In this document: in pieces, positions 22,352 to 33,072 of the stretch
How the letters are laid out: each line of letters starts with the position of its first letter
Position numbering within the stretch: the first letter of the stretch is position 1
From: Oscheius tipulae
Taxonomy: Eukaryota > Nematoda > Chromadorea > Rhabditida > Rhabditidae
DNA length: 64,000 bases
NCBI GenBank assembly: GCA_037178975.1
Contig: JASJZH010000003.1
Location: 8,122,001-8,186,000 of the forward strand
Direction of reading: 5' to 3'
Notes under the pieces: generated by a model
The model's input: the letters and a program-made list of their open reading frames with translations, nothing else
What the model was told of the DNA's origin: nothing
Databases searched by the model: none
Translations under genes and position numbers: made by a program

Positions 22352-24129
22352 ATGGGAGTGTTTCAAGAGCTGTACGAGAGGCTGGTTAGACGCTTTCAAC
22401 GACAGAAGGTGAAGCAGACGTCCCTAAAAAGAACCCAGTCGCTGCCACGCGATCCGCACAAAGACAGGTGATAACAGTCACAAATCATTGTCATGACATA
22501 GTTTGAAGAGAGGGGCCTGTTTCGATAGATTGGGTAATGATTGTGGTGACTGTAGTTTGTGAAAAGTGTACCGCAAATATAGACAGTTGAAATGACGAAT
22601 CTTTTGAAATGACAAACAGACGGTCATTTTTTACGTTGAAGATGCCATTTGCCACTGGCTTTTGCTCATTGTCAGTTTGAGTTGTTTTACAAAGTTGTTG
22701 AGCTTCAAGCCCTTCAAGGCGAGACCTTCAAGACGGACCCGAGACCGTATGGGTGCGACACGAACCGGCGAGCAGATGTTTCAGTGCGCTTCTATTCTAT
22801 TTTGCTCTGAATTATTTGACAACTATGCAATTGTGCCAGCAAGAGGACATAGAGTACATAAAAGAAACAGATCTGAAGACGCTAGATCACAGGTACTTAT
22901 CGGGTTGACAATGTCATTTCTCCAGATTGGTCACGTTCTGCAAAGTTGTATAATATGCTTTAGTCTTCGCACATGACGTATTAGATAAGTCACGTTTTGA
23001 ATGCTAAAAGGGGTTGTGATACGTCGCATCGCTGGAAATCTAAGCGAGCCCGTTCAGATTAAGACTTTTATGTTTTGTATCACGCTTAGATTGGAGTTGA
23101 AATTTCCCACCATATCAAGTTTATTATTCTTATTTATTCGCTTAATCAAGTCTATAATTATCAAACTTCTATAAACTCTAACTTTACAAACTACAAGTTA
23201 TGCTATCGCCCCTTGGGGCTCAAAGACAGTAATAACCCCATTCCTTCCAAATCTGCTCGATTTCTATTTCCTTCTGCCCAAACCGTCGTAACCCTTTCCT
23301 CCCACTTCAACCTATCCGCATTCCATCCAATCGAGGTACCGTGACAGGAGCAACGTTCTCCCAACAAAGCTACCTCCCGAACTGACTCTGGCTTGACTTG
23401 CCAACAATTAGTGTGCGCACAAAGTAATTGACAAAAGTTAGCAGTTAAAGCTTCAGACAGAGACACACAGACAGAGACGCGAGGACATTTTAAAATAGAT
23501 TTAAAGCTATAAAACCATGTGTGATGCAAAATTTTTAGAATTCAATTTCAACTAACATTCAACGTGTTACAGAACAGTGACTGTACAAATCCCATTCCCA
23601 ATCTCTTTGTTCTGCAGACTCTAGACTTCTTTCACAACTGGCGCCACTATTTTTTCATGACTCAGCCCACATTGAGTGGGTTACAAGGGGGCGGCCTTTA
23701 AAAGAACTGATAGATCTCGTAAAAGTCTTCTCAGACACATGTTCTTCCCTGTCATGAAAAAGCCGTCTATTTTTAGAGCCACAATTGTGGTCCGACCACG
23801 CAGCAACACCACCGAGGTGACGATTGAGCGTCGACGAGTTAGTAGCCGGACCGACTGGAATAGAATCAACAAATCTATCGAGAAGCAAGCGGAAAATCAG
23901 GTCGGTTGTGTTCTCACCCGCAAAATATCGTTTTTTTTTTTAGAATGAATCGAAGAGGGAACGAGGAATGAGCAAGACTGACACTGGATCACCGACTAAA
24001 GCTATAGTCATTACGAGGACTGGAGATTGTAAGAAGATCGGAGGAAATGGCTCAATTTTAGCACCGACGTATAGAACAAGGGCAACGTCGGTCAAACAGC
24101 AACAAAATGTCATTACGATCTCTATCTAA
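22352..24129 (+). CDS. Basic protein of unknown function, multi-exon (middle exons uncertain)
   Basis: The first exon (22352-22467) begins two bases after a TTTTTCAG acceptor and encodes MGVFQELYERLVRRFQRQ and KRTQSLPRDPHKD. The last exon (23944-24129) follows a T-tract acceptor, encodes SKRERGMSKTDTGSPTKAI and ends VITISI-stop. The preceding exon, ending 23900, encodes VTIERRRVSSRTDWNRI and joins it in phase 0. A further exon at 22840-22892 has good splice sites (QEDIEYIKETDLKTLDHR), but its phase does not join the first exon directly, so another exon near 22675-22780 is probably needed. The product is strongly basic and low in hydrophobic residues. No domain is recognised. Intronic DNA near 23210-23420 resembles part of myosin intron 19. 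Confidence 0.5.
23211..23420. repeat. Dispersed repeat, family C (second copy near 15435-15530)
   Basis: The words CCACTTCAACC, TCGAG(C/G)TA, TGACAG(A/G)AGCAAC(A/G)TTCTCC and ACCACTG/AAGCTACC occur in the same order here and at about 15435-15530 in myosin intron 19. The copies are diverged and have no coding capacity. Confidence 0.45.
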
Positions 24130-24435
24130 AAGATGTCCTTTTCCGAAAAATTCAGGAATCTTCCCCTCATTGTACGTGTATCACTTTCCGATTCAGTAAA
24201 CCGATTGTGTCAAACTTTAAAAAAAAAAACTTCTGTCAAGATATAGCAATGAGCTAGAATACCTAAAAACGGTAGATAGTTCGGTAATGCCCCATGCCTG
24301 TACATAAAACTACTTCAAATCTTTCCCTGATTCCTCACGCCAAATAAATTATTTTCAGAGCCAAAACATCTACCTTTAACTTATTCAAGTTTATCATAAC
24401 GAGGAATACTGCTATTAGACCAAGGTTTACAAGAC

Positions 24436-25987
24436 CTATGTCTGACCGATTCTCCATTTTTGAATGACAGTTTTCTCTGTCCAGTACTTCCTGGAGACGT
24501 TTTTTCCTCTTTTTCGTGACAGAAAATCCGCATCTTTTGGATCTGCAGATTTTCTCCGACAAATAAGTTCCCATAATGTAATTCCAAGTGAAAAGACATC
24601 TGATGCGCAAGCTAACTTTGACGCCTCCAGTGTGTCATTTTTTAATACTTCGGGTGCCATGTAAGGCCATGTTCCGGCACTGAAAAATGGACTACACAAA
24701 CAAGTATGTTACGGGTTTTGCAGTGGCTTGTTGCTTTTCAGATCCCGAGCATGGCCGAAGTCTGATATTTTCAAAGTATGTAGAGTACTCAAAGTATGTA
24801 GAGTATGTAGAGGAGCACTCAGTAGAATACTAAAAATGGACTAAGAAAAAGCTGCGTTAGCATACTTGGCAGGTTTTATGTTTCTGTGAAGTATACTGTT
24901 TTCGTGAAGAAAAGCAATTCCTCTTGCAATTTGAAGTACACACATGTTGACTTGTGTAGCATCATAAGTCGACGGACCGTGAATAACTGAGACAAATATA
25001 AAAGTAATTAAAACCAACCGCTTTCTAACGATCCATCTTCCATGTACTCCATGACAGCTCCTTGCACTATTCCTGCATCGGTGTACAATCCAATAAGTTT
25101 TACAATGTTACAATGCAAAGGAAGCTAGGCTCAGTTTGTCATTTATAATTACAGAGCCTACCTGAAGCAATATTTCAACCTCCTCCGTATTCACTTGGCT
25201 CATTTTCGAGTAAACTTTGACGGCAACCGGACGACTTAAACAAGTAATCTATTTTATTAAAGAGTTATCGTGTCTGTCTGTATGTCACCTCGCTCGTAGA
25301 GGGCGCAGCCTCCGCCGTAGATCCGCGATTGCTGACATAAGCATTAACACAGGCTGACATAAGGTGACAGAGGTTGACATTTTAGCGCTTGCAAAGGGCG
25401 GCGCAGCCGCCTGTCTAGATACGGCCATACTGAAACGGCAAAGTTACTCAATCCGGGCCAGCATGGTCCGATGCGCGACTTGTTTAATTTACCAGTTTAA
25501 TTTAGCCGACGGCAACTTTGCAGCCCGTTAGTTAGTCTTGGCTTAAAATTGATAACAGGCGGCTTCGCCGCTTCCTTAGTAACAGAAGTTGCCCCCACAG
25601 TTTACTTGTCCCCTTATCTCTTGACATGAAATTTTTGGGTATTAGTGTTGACATGCAATTGTGCGGACACCGTGACAGACTGACAAACAGACGGACACAA
25701 CTGCGCTTTACTAAAGAAAGATGTGTCTTCAGCTTACTCATTGGGGATTGAGGCCTTGTAAACCATACATTCGCCACCCGTTCCAAGTGGCTTCAAATCT
25801 GTCAAGTTACTTTCTTCAAATAACTTGACCCCTCGTGGGGGCTTAAACGATGGAAAATCGTTAACGTTTTCTAAATAGCTCCAGATTTAATTCTTAAATA
25901 ATTGTAACCTGAGTCGGGTAAGCCTTCGGTTGCGCATGGTGGCGAAATTGGCTCGTAGATGGATTTATTCGAACTGAGAGTGTCCAT
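24436..25987 (-). CDS. Kinase B, left copy, truncated in the C-lobe (about 290 aa)
   Basis: The exons mirror the right copy through x' = 56163 - x: 25987-25909, 25870-25738, 25234-25162, 25124-25019, 24986-24866, 24829-24713 and 24679-24436. The protein matches right B from MDTLSSNKSIYEP through AGTWPYMAPEV and SDVFSLGITLWEL to VIQKW, then runs past the end of the palindrome arm at 24451 into unrelated DNA. There it gains only RIGQT before a TAG. It therefore lacks the last kinase helices and the coiled-coil tail. Together with HRN in place of HRD it is probably not an active kinase. It may be transcribed, since the first six exons keep intact splice sites. Confidence 0.75.
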
Positions 25988-27839
25988 TTTGTCCGTGTTG
26001 AAAACAGAATAAGAAAAGTATCGAAAAAATTGGAGTGCCCGTTATCAGTTGCTGCTGCAATCGATCGCTAATACCAAACGCCGATAAAGAGCATTGGCCA
26101 TCTCTGTATTTATTTGCGAGCATTTTTCTATCTCTATTATGCAGCCCTCTACTTCAGGCAATAGTAACCCGGACCAAAAGTATGTACAGTATATAGAGTA
26201 CTCAAAGTATGTAGAGAAAAGGCTATCAGACTCTCAGTTCGAATATATCCTTCTACGAGCCAATTTCGCCACCATGCACAACCGAAGGCTTGCCCGACTC
26301 AGGTTACAATTATTTAAGGAATAAGCAGAAGCAGCGGACAAGTTCATCCTGAACTTTGGATCTTTTTATTTTTAGTTTTTGAACTTTCTTTAATGATCGG
26401 TATTATAAAACATTATGCTGTTCACATGGGAAGGAGCCTGTTTGCGATCCACCCGTCGACCACTATCTTGGCATGTTCGGTTGTCCATCGATTTGCAGAG
26501 TCCCAGCAGCTTAAATTCGGAACCATTTGGTCTTTTGCTAGCTAACCCTTCGACCAATTCACGGAGTATTCCAAATCTTGCGTCATTAATTGGTGGCCGC
26601 CACTGAATTCCATCAACAAGCCCATATAACAGTTTACATGCTTCTTGATACTCTTGTCCCCTTGGAAGCGTTGGGTTTCTTCTTTCTTCGAAAGGAATCC
26701 TAGAATAAATTCAAACGAATAGTGAAAGCTACTCACTTCATGTCGCAAACAAAATAAAGTGTCATCCCGAAGCTGTGAATATCGGCAGATGAGTCCCACT
26801 CTTGATGTAAATACTGTTCCCTGTTTCGGAATGGATTGGTTCCAGCGCTGAAATACGTTACCGTAAAAATCGAACACAAAAAGTTTATCAGGTTTACATA
26901 TGGCTACAGACGAATTGCAAGTAATCTATTGTAAAAAAAAACACGCCCATGCCGGTTGTTCTGTTTCGGATAAATTTACAATTTTTATGAGTGCAGTGGC
27001 GCCGCGGTAACTTTATAAGCAGTTTAATAAACATTTCGTTCAATCGCATTGCAAGCCGGAGGTATTAGCAAGTCAAGCAAGCTGGAGACATAAACCCACT
27101 GTTCTCTTGAGTTTTCTTCGGAATCTGAAGCGGTTCCAAAATCCGATATCAGTACATCAAAATCATCTTTGATCAGGATGCTAAATTCAGTAAGTTCCAA
27201 GGCCGAAAAATGGTAACTTATTGGGGTTTAAATCGCCGTGTTTGATTTTTGCTGTCGAATGAAGAAAATGGAGGCCGCAAATGATTCCGTAAGCAATTTT
27301 GTTTGCAATTCTTTGTTCCACTCTTGTAGGGCGAGGCGTTTGGGAGCGGTAGTTCATAATGTCTGAAAAACTCTATTTGATAGTGCCGGAACAAGAAACA
27401 CATGCGGGTGAAAAACAATTCTACTTATACTTACAATGACAAAGAGATTGATCTGCTTTTTCCATGATATAGCCAATGTTTCCGAGTTGAAGTGTGTAGA
27501 CAACTGTTGTGATTTTAACTATATTTGGATGGAACAACTGAAACTTTTCATGGAAAACGATTTCTGCAACCCACCGTGGACAAGGTCTCGATCTCAGTTT
27601 GTATCTGTCTCCAAGCACTCCTGGCGTTTACAGTGTCTTCTCTGAAGCGTTTGTACACAAGCATTTCTCCAGGATGTGAAGGATCTGTCATCTCGTAGAC
27701 TATCCCGAATGTTCCGTTTCCAAGAGAACGTCTCATGAAAGGTTGTATTTTATTTTCGGCAACCCGAGGAACTGAAATAATAAGGTTATTAAACACCGCC
27801 GGCAAGTAGCTTCATGTGTTTTTCGAAACGATTGGTGTA
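24451..27839. repeat. Left arm of 3.4-kb-arm inverted duplication
   Basis: Every position x pairs with 56163 - x in the right arm (28324-31712). Matching open frames keep exact offsets across all 3389 bp, so no net indel has accumulated, and spot comparisons over several hundred bases show no mismatch. The outer edge is sharp: 24450 no longer pairs with 31713. The inner edge is 27839/27840. The arm holds kinases A and B on the minus strand. An assembly artefact must be excluded, but the unique spacer and different outer flanks argue for a real structure. Confidence 0.95.
25260..25710. repeat. Inverted GC-rich repeat pair in the big intron of kinase B (left arm)
   Basis: Within kinase B intron 2 there are two oppositely oriented, diverged copies of a repeat. 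One spans about 25260-25425 and ends with GGCGGCGCAGCCGCCTGT. The other spans about 25545-25705 and starts with ACAGGCGGCTTCGCCGCTTCC. Each combines a CTGTCTGTNTGTC tract, a TGACATNNNATTNT core and the GC-rich palindrome. The pair is mirrored in the right arm (30453-30903), and a separate copy lies at about 49550-49745. Confidence 0.6.
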
Positions 27840-28077
27840 GATCGTAAGTAAAAAAATTGTAAAAAAGTGAGCTAAATATTTACCATCGAGGTAACCACTG
27901 TTCACAAACGATTGGACATGTATTCAATAAAGCTGAACATAATCAGTGAAAAAACTTACGATTGTTAGGATTTTGGGCCAACCGAGGCGCTATATTGGGA
28001 GGAATTATTATATTCTGGATAGAAACACTAGGAACCCTTTGGTCCGGGTTACTACTGCTTGAAGTTGAGGACTGCAT
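26390..28077 (-). CDS. Kinase A, left copy (about 354 aa, probable ancestral first exon)
   Basis: Minus-strand exons are 28077-27960 (in the palindrome spacer), 27771-27575, 27537-27435, 27362-27218, 27180-27100, 26847-26737 and 26699-26390; they total 1065 nt in one frame. Exon 1 encodes MQSSTSSSSNPDQRVPSV. The kinase domain shows a glycine loop GNGTFG, a VAIK-type lysine in LVYKRF, LFHPNIVKI, a catalytic-loop variant HGDLNPNN instead of HRDLKPxN, and an intact DFG in ISDFGTAS. The usual APE motif is replaced by NPFRNREQY, and the rest of the C-lobe has SADIHSFGMTLYFVCD. Protein kinase-like fold is clear, activity is uncertain; I cannot place it in a named family. Splice junctions are all 37-75 nt apart except one 252-nt intron. 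Confidence 0.8.
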
Positions 28078-28323
28078 AATAGGGATAGAAAAATGCTCGC
28101 AAATACAGAGATGGCAATGCTCTTTATCTCTCCTTTTTAAGCAAACTTATCTCTTTACCCCATCGTTCCCCATTCTCCGGCCGCGACTGACTTCTCCGCG
28201 AGATAACTACGCGTCTGTACCTGTAAGTCAGGGTTGTTTACATGAGCGGAGCCCGTCATCGTTCCGCGGAACGATGGACTTGTCTATCTTGTCCATCCCC
28301 CGGCGCTACGGTAAGTCAGCGCG
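27840..28323. other. 484-bp palindrome spacer
   Basis: The spacer is unique relative to the arms but contains a diverged copy of the arm segment around 29970-30075: GGTCCGGGTTACTA, GACTGCATAATA, AAATGCTCGCAAATA and CAATGCTCTTTATC all recur in order. It carries exon 1 of left kinase A on the minus strand and the replacement first exon of right kinase A (28274-28310) on the plus strand. Confidence 0.8.
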
Positions 28324-29773
28324 TACACCAATCGTTTCGAAAAACACATGAAGCTACTTGCCGGCGGTGTTTAATAACCTTATTATTTCAGTTCCTCGGG
28401 TTGCCGAAAATAAAATACAACCTTTCATGAGACGTTCTCTTGGAAACGGAACATTCGGGATAGTCTACGAGATGACAGATCCTTCACATCCTGGAGAAAT
28501 GCTTGTGTACAAACGCTTCAGAGAAGACACTGTAAACGCCAGGAGTGCTTGGAGACAGATACAAACTGAGATCGAGACCTTGTCCACGGTGGGTTGCAGA
28601 AATCGTTTTCCATGAAAAGTTTCAGTTGTTCCATCCAAATATAGTTAAAATCACAACAGTTGTCTACACACTTCAACTCGGAAACATTGGCTATATCATG
28701 GAAAAAGCAGATCAATCTCTTTGTCATTGTAAGTATAAGTAGAATTGTTTTTCACCCGCATGTGTTTCTTGTTCCGGCACTATCAAATAGAGTTTTTCAG
28801 ACATTATGAACTACCGCTCCCAAACGCCTCGCCCTACAAGAGTGGAACAAAGAATTGCAAACAAAATTGCTTACGGAATCATTTGCGGCCTCCATTTTCT
28901 TCATTCGACAGCAAAAATCAAACACGGCGATTTAAACCCCAATAAGTTACCATTTTTCGGCCTTGGAACTTACTGAATTTAGCATCCTGATCAAAGATGA
29001 TTTTGATGTACTGATATCGGATTTTGGAACCGCTTCAGATTCCGAAGAAAACTCAAGAGAACAGTGGGTTTATGTCTCCAGCTTGCTTGACTTGCTAATA
29101 CCTCCGGCTTGCAATGCGATTGAACGAAATGTTTATTAAACTGCTTATAAAGTTACCGCGGCGCCACTGCACTCATAAAAATTGTAAATTTATCCGAAAC
29201 AGAACAACCGGCATGGGCGTGTTTTTTTTTACAATAGATTACTTGCAATTCGTCTGTAGCCATATGTAAACCTGATAAACTTTTTGTGTTCGATTTTTAC
29301 GGTAACGTATTTCAGCGCTGGAACCAATCCATTCCGAAACAGGGAACAGTATTTACATCAAGAGTGGGACTCATCTGCCGATATTCACAGCTTCGGGATG
29401 ACACTTTATTTTGTTTGCGACATGAAGTGAGTAGCTTTCACTATTCGTTTGAATTTATTCTAGGATTCCTTTCGAAGAAAGAAGAAACCCAACGCTTCCA
29501 AGGGGACAAGAGTATCAAGAAGCATGTAAACTGTTATATGGGCTTGTTGATGGAATTCAGTGGCGGCCACCAATTAATGACGCAAGATTTGGAATACTCC
29601 GTGAATTGGTCGAAGGGTTAGCTAGCAAAAGACCAAATGGTTCCGAATTTAAGCTGCTGGGACTCTGCAAATCGATGGACAACCGAACATGCCAAGATAG
29701 TGGTCGACGGGTGGATCGCAAACAGGCTCCTTCCCATGTGAACAGCATAATGTTTTATAATACCGATCATTAA
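28274..29773 (+). CDS. Kinase A, right copy (about 327 aa, new first exon)
   Basis: Exons are 28274-28310, 28392-28588, 28626-28728, 28801-28945, 28983-29063, 29316-29426 and 29464-29773 (TAA); the total is 984 nt in frame. From VPRVAENK onward the protein equals left A: GNGTFG, LVYKRF, HGDLNPNN, DFGTAS, SADIHSFGMTLYF and the end SIMFYNTDH. The first exon differs: MDLSILSIPRRY with a consensus CG|GTAAGT donor in the spacer, just outside the arm. This exon arose from spacer DNA, so the two copies should have different N-termini and probably different promoters. No acceptor-type leader site is obvious upstream of this ATG, leaving the true start less certain than the rest. Confidence 0.75.
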
Positions 29774-31712
29774 AGAAAGTTCAAAAACTAAAAATAAAAA
29801 GATCCAAAGTTCAGGATGAACTTGTCCGCTGCTTCTGCTTATTCCTTAAATAATTGTAACCTGAGTCGGGCAAGCCTTCGGTTGTGCATGGTGGCGAAAT
29901 TGGCTCGTAGAAGGATATATTCGAACTGAGAGTCTGATAGCCTTTTCTCTACATACTTTGAGTACTCTATATACTGTACATACTTTTGGTCCGGGTTACT
30001 ATTGCCTGAAGTAGAGGGCTGCATAATAGAGATAGAAAAATGCTCGCAAATAAATACAGAGATGGCCAATGCTCTTTATCGGCGTTTGGTATTAGCGATC
30101 GATTGCAGCAGCAACTGATAACGGGCACTCCAATTTTTTCGATACTTTTCTTATTCTGTTTTCAACACGGACAAAATGGACACTCTCAGTTCGAATAAAT
30201 CCATCTACGAGCCAATTTCGCCACCATGCGCAACCGAAGGCTTACCCGACTCAGGTTACAATTATTTAAGAATTAAATCTGGAGCTATTTAGAAAACGTT
30301 AACGATTTTCCATCGTTTAAGCCCCCACGAGGGGTCAAGTTATTTGAAGAAAGTAACTTGACAGATTTGAAGCCACTTGGAACGGGTGGCGAATGTATGG
30401 TTTACAAGGCCTCAATCCCCAATGAGTAAGCTGAAGACACATCTTTCTTTAGTAAAGCGCAGTTGTGTCCGTCTGTTTGTCAGTCTGTCACGGTGTCCGC
30501 ACAATTGCATGTCAACACTAATACCCAAAAATTTCATGTCAAGAGATAAGGGGACAAGTAAACTGTGGGGGCAACTTCTGTTACTAAGGAAGCGGCGAAG
30601 CCGCCTGTTATCAATTTTAAGCCAAGACTAACTAACGGGCTGCAAAGTTGCCGTCGGCTAAATTAAACTGGTAAATTAAACAAGTCGCGCATCGGACCAT
30701 GCTGGCCCGGATTGAGTAACTTTGCCGTTTCAGTATGGCCGTATCTAGACAGGCGGCTGCGCCGCCCTTTGCAAGCGCTAAAATGTCAACCTCTGTCACC
30801 TTATGTCAGCCTGTGTTAATGCTTATGTCAGCAATCGCGGATCTACGGCGGAGGCTGCGCCCTCTACGAGCGAGGTGACATACAGACAGACACGATAACT
30901 CTTTAATAAAATAGATTACTTGTTTAAGTCGTCCGGTTGCCGTCAAAGTTTACTCGAAAATGAGCCAAGTGAATACGGAGGAGGTTGAAATATTGCTTCA
31001 GGTAGGCTCTGTAATTATAAATGACAAACTGAGCCTAGCTTCCTTTGCATTGTAACATTGTAAAACTTATTGGATTGTACACCGATGCAGGAATAGTGCA
31101 AGGAGCTGTCATGGAGTACATGGAAGATGGATCGTTAGAAAGCGGTTGGTTTTAATTACTTTTATATTTGTCTCAGTTATTCACGGTCCGTCGACTTATG
31201 ATGCTACACAAGTCAACATGTGTGTACTTCAAATTGCAAGAGGAATTGCTTTTCTTCACGAAAACAGTATACTTCACAGAAACATAAAACCTGCCAAGTA
31301 TGCTAACGCAGCTTTTTCTTAGTCCATTTTTAGTATTCTACTGAGTGCTCCTCTACATACTCTACATACTTTGAGTACTCTACATACTTTGAAAATATCA
31401 GACTTCGGCCATGCTCGGGATCTGAAAAGCAACAAGCCACTGCAAAACCCGTAACATACTTGTTTGTGTAGTCCATTTTTCAGTGCCGGAACATGGCCTT
31501 ACATGGCACCCGAAGTATTAAAAAATGACACACTGGAGGCGTCAAAGTTAGCTTGCGCATCAGATGTCTTTTCACTTGGAATTACATTATGGGAACTTAT
31601 TTGTCGGAGAAAATCTGCAGATCCAAAAGATGCGGATTTTCTGTCACGAAAAAGAGGAAAAAACGTCTCCAGGAAGTACTGGACAGAGAAAACTGTCATT
31701 CAAAAATGGAGA
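28324..31712. repeat. Right arm of the inverted duplication
   Basis: This is the reverse complement of 24451-27839 over 3389 bp. It carries kinases A and B on the plus strand. Unlike the left arm it is followed by the genuine 3' end of kinase B, so the sequence outside this arm's outer edge is probably the original context for B. Confidence 0.95.
29845..30285. repeat. Smaller inverted repeat nested in the right arm, upstream of kinase B
   Basis: About 90-100 bp at 29852-29940 recur inverted at 30181-30281: AATAATTGTAACCTGAGTCG, GCCTTCGGTTG and GGTGGCGAAATTGGCTCGTAG pair with the first-exon region of kinase B. The loop contains an exon-like start (MQPSTSGNSNPDQ) on the minus strand, related to exon 1 of kinase A. 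A mirrored version lies at 25878-26318. Confidence 0.75.
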
Positions 31713-32044
31713 CCAGATTTGCTACAACCTTTTCCTGAAGGTTATCGGTGTTTCTCAAGGTGAGTGTGAACAAAGACCAGTCAACGGTTTTTAGAATGTG
31801 GTGTGACCCGCCAGAGCAGAGAATGACAATGTCCTATGTGTTGGAAATTTTGGAACGTAAGTGCATCTTATTTTTTGTCTGATTTATCCATATAGGAAAG
31901 TATGACGAAGAAATAGAACTGGAAATTGATACTCTTTCTTTGAGAATGAGAATGTTGCTTGAACAAAGAAAACAAAGAAAGGGAATGAAGCATCTGCGCA
32001 AAATAACGGACGACACAGGAGAACTGAGGTCAAATGTGGCCTGA
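30176..32044 (+). CDS. Kinase B, right copy, full length (371 aa), TAK1/MLK-like pseudokinase
   Basis: Exons are 30176-30254, 30293-30425, 30929-31001, 31039-31144, 31177-31297, 31334-31450, 31484-31759, 31795-31856 and 31896-32044 (TGA); they total 1116 nt in frame. Motifs in order: glycine loop LGTGGECMVYKA, VAVKVYSK, HCNIVKLIG, a hinge with VMEYMEDGSLES, catalytic loop LHRNIKPANILL, DFGHARD, AGTWPYMAPEV, SDVFSLGITLWEL and a terminal MWCDPPEQRMTM-like helix, then a basic coiled coil. The lobes resemble TAK1/MLK-type TKL kinases. The catalytic Asp of HRD is Asn, so catalysis is probably weak or lost. Between NILL and DFG there is an unusual in-frame expansion, LHTLHTLSTLHTL, made by tandem copies of CTCTACATACTTTGAGTA. 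Confidence 0.82.
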
Positions 32045-33072
32045 AGAACCAAAGCGATCCAGTGGTTATGTAATCGATAAACTATTGAAGTTTCCTGTGA
32101 TTGACTTTTTGCATTTCTCTTCATCCGGAGCCAAACAAAACTCTTGTTTGTAGCCATTTTTGATCAACACCGCTTAAATTTTTGAATCGAAATTTCTCGA
32201 AAAGTCACAATAGAATTGCTCGTGCCTGTGGTCATTCCCTCAATATTTAAAGAGAAACATGCATAAAAACGAGAAAAACTTCTCGGAATACCTTTTTTCA
32301 CTTAAAAAATCCAACAACAATTCGTTATCATAGTGCAATCTCAGTTAGCTGTGGCGCGCTTCAAGACCCACATGATACGGATGTTACCGAAAGGAATAAA
32401 AAACAACAATTTTTGCAGAAACACGAATTGTGCCGGTTTTAAAACCTATTACAATGCATAGAGAAAAGGAAGTAGAAGACTTTGGCTGAGGGCACAAGAA
32501 TGAATTTTGCGATTTTTCGAGAAAGTGAACTTCAAGTTTTAACAGTTATTGCTGAAAAAAGATCTCGTACCAAATTTGTTAGATAAAACGTTTTCTCAGA
32601 TAGATTTTTGGTAGTAGTTAAACAGGCGCCCCGGTTCGATTTTACGCGAAATTGCGTACGACGTACGCAAAACTACTGCTTGGCGCGAATTAATTTTTTT
32701 TTTCGTTCTTGTCGTTTTCTACCCTTTTTCTCGACTTTTTTTTGTTACATTTTCTGTCTGTTTATAATGTTATTCGACATCTTTCAACGTATCGCACCTT
32801 GGAATCAACAAAAAGCTATCGTTTGATGCAAATATTGACTAAAACTCGCAAACTTAAAACGCAAGACAATCCATTCATCAGAGTAGATGGAGGAACCAAG
32901 GGCGGTATTGAGTCGCGCCAAGCCGTAGTTTTGCGTACGTCGTACGCAATTTCGCGTAAAATCGAACCGGGGCGCCTGTTTAACTACTACCGAAAGTTCT
33001 ACCGGAAAATGTAGTTTCCAAAAAATCGTACCCAGTCATATCCTTTTCTTCAAAACTCCATAAAGATTTCTA
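32045..33072. other. Intergenic region with MITE and mariner-flanking repeat
   Basis: No supported gene. It contains the MITE at 32610-32991 and, from about 32992, a repeat interrupted by the mariner element and found again, without mariner, near 35338-35460. Confidence 0.5.
32610..32991. mobile_element. MITE with 79-bp terminal inverted repeats (family 3)
   Basis: The left end GGTAGTAGTTAAACAGGCGC matches the reverse complement of the right end GCGCCTGTTTAACTACTACC. Identity continues through CCCCGGTTCGATTTTACGCG and the self-complementary GCGTACGACGTACGC to TTGGCGCGA, with about one mismatch in 79 bp. The central 220 bp is non-coding. It looks young because the arms are nearly identical. 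Confidence 0.85.

Noticed and set aside
26094-26324. 76-codon plus frame in the left arm (and its mirror 29839-30069)
   Set aside because: It is largely the inverted copy of the kinase B first-exon region in another frame; only its MQPSTSGNSNPDQ part looks like a relic exon.
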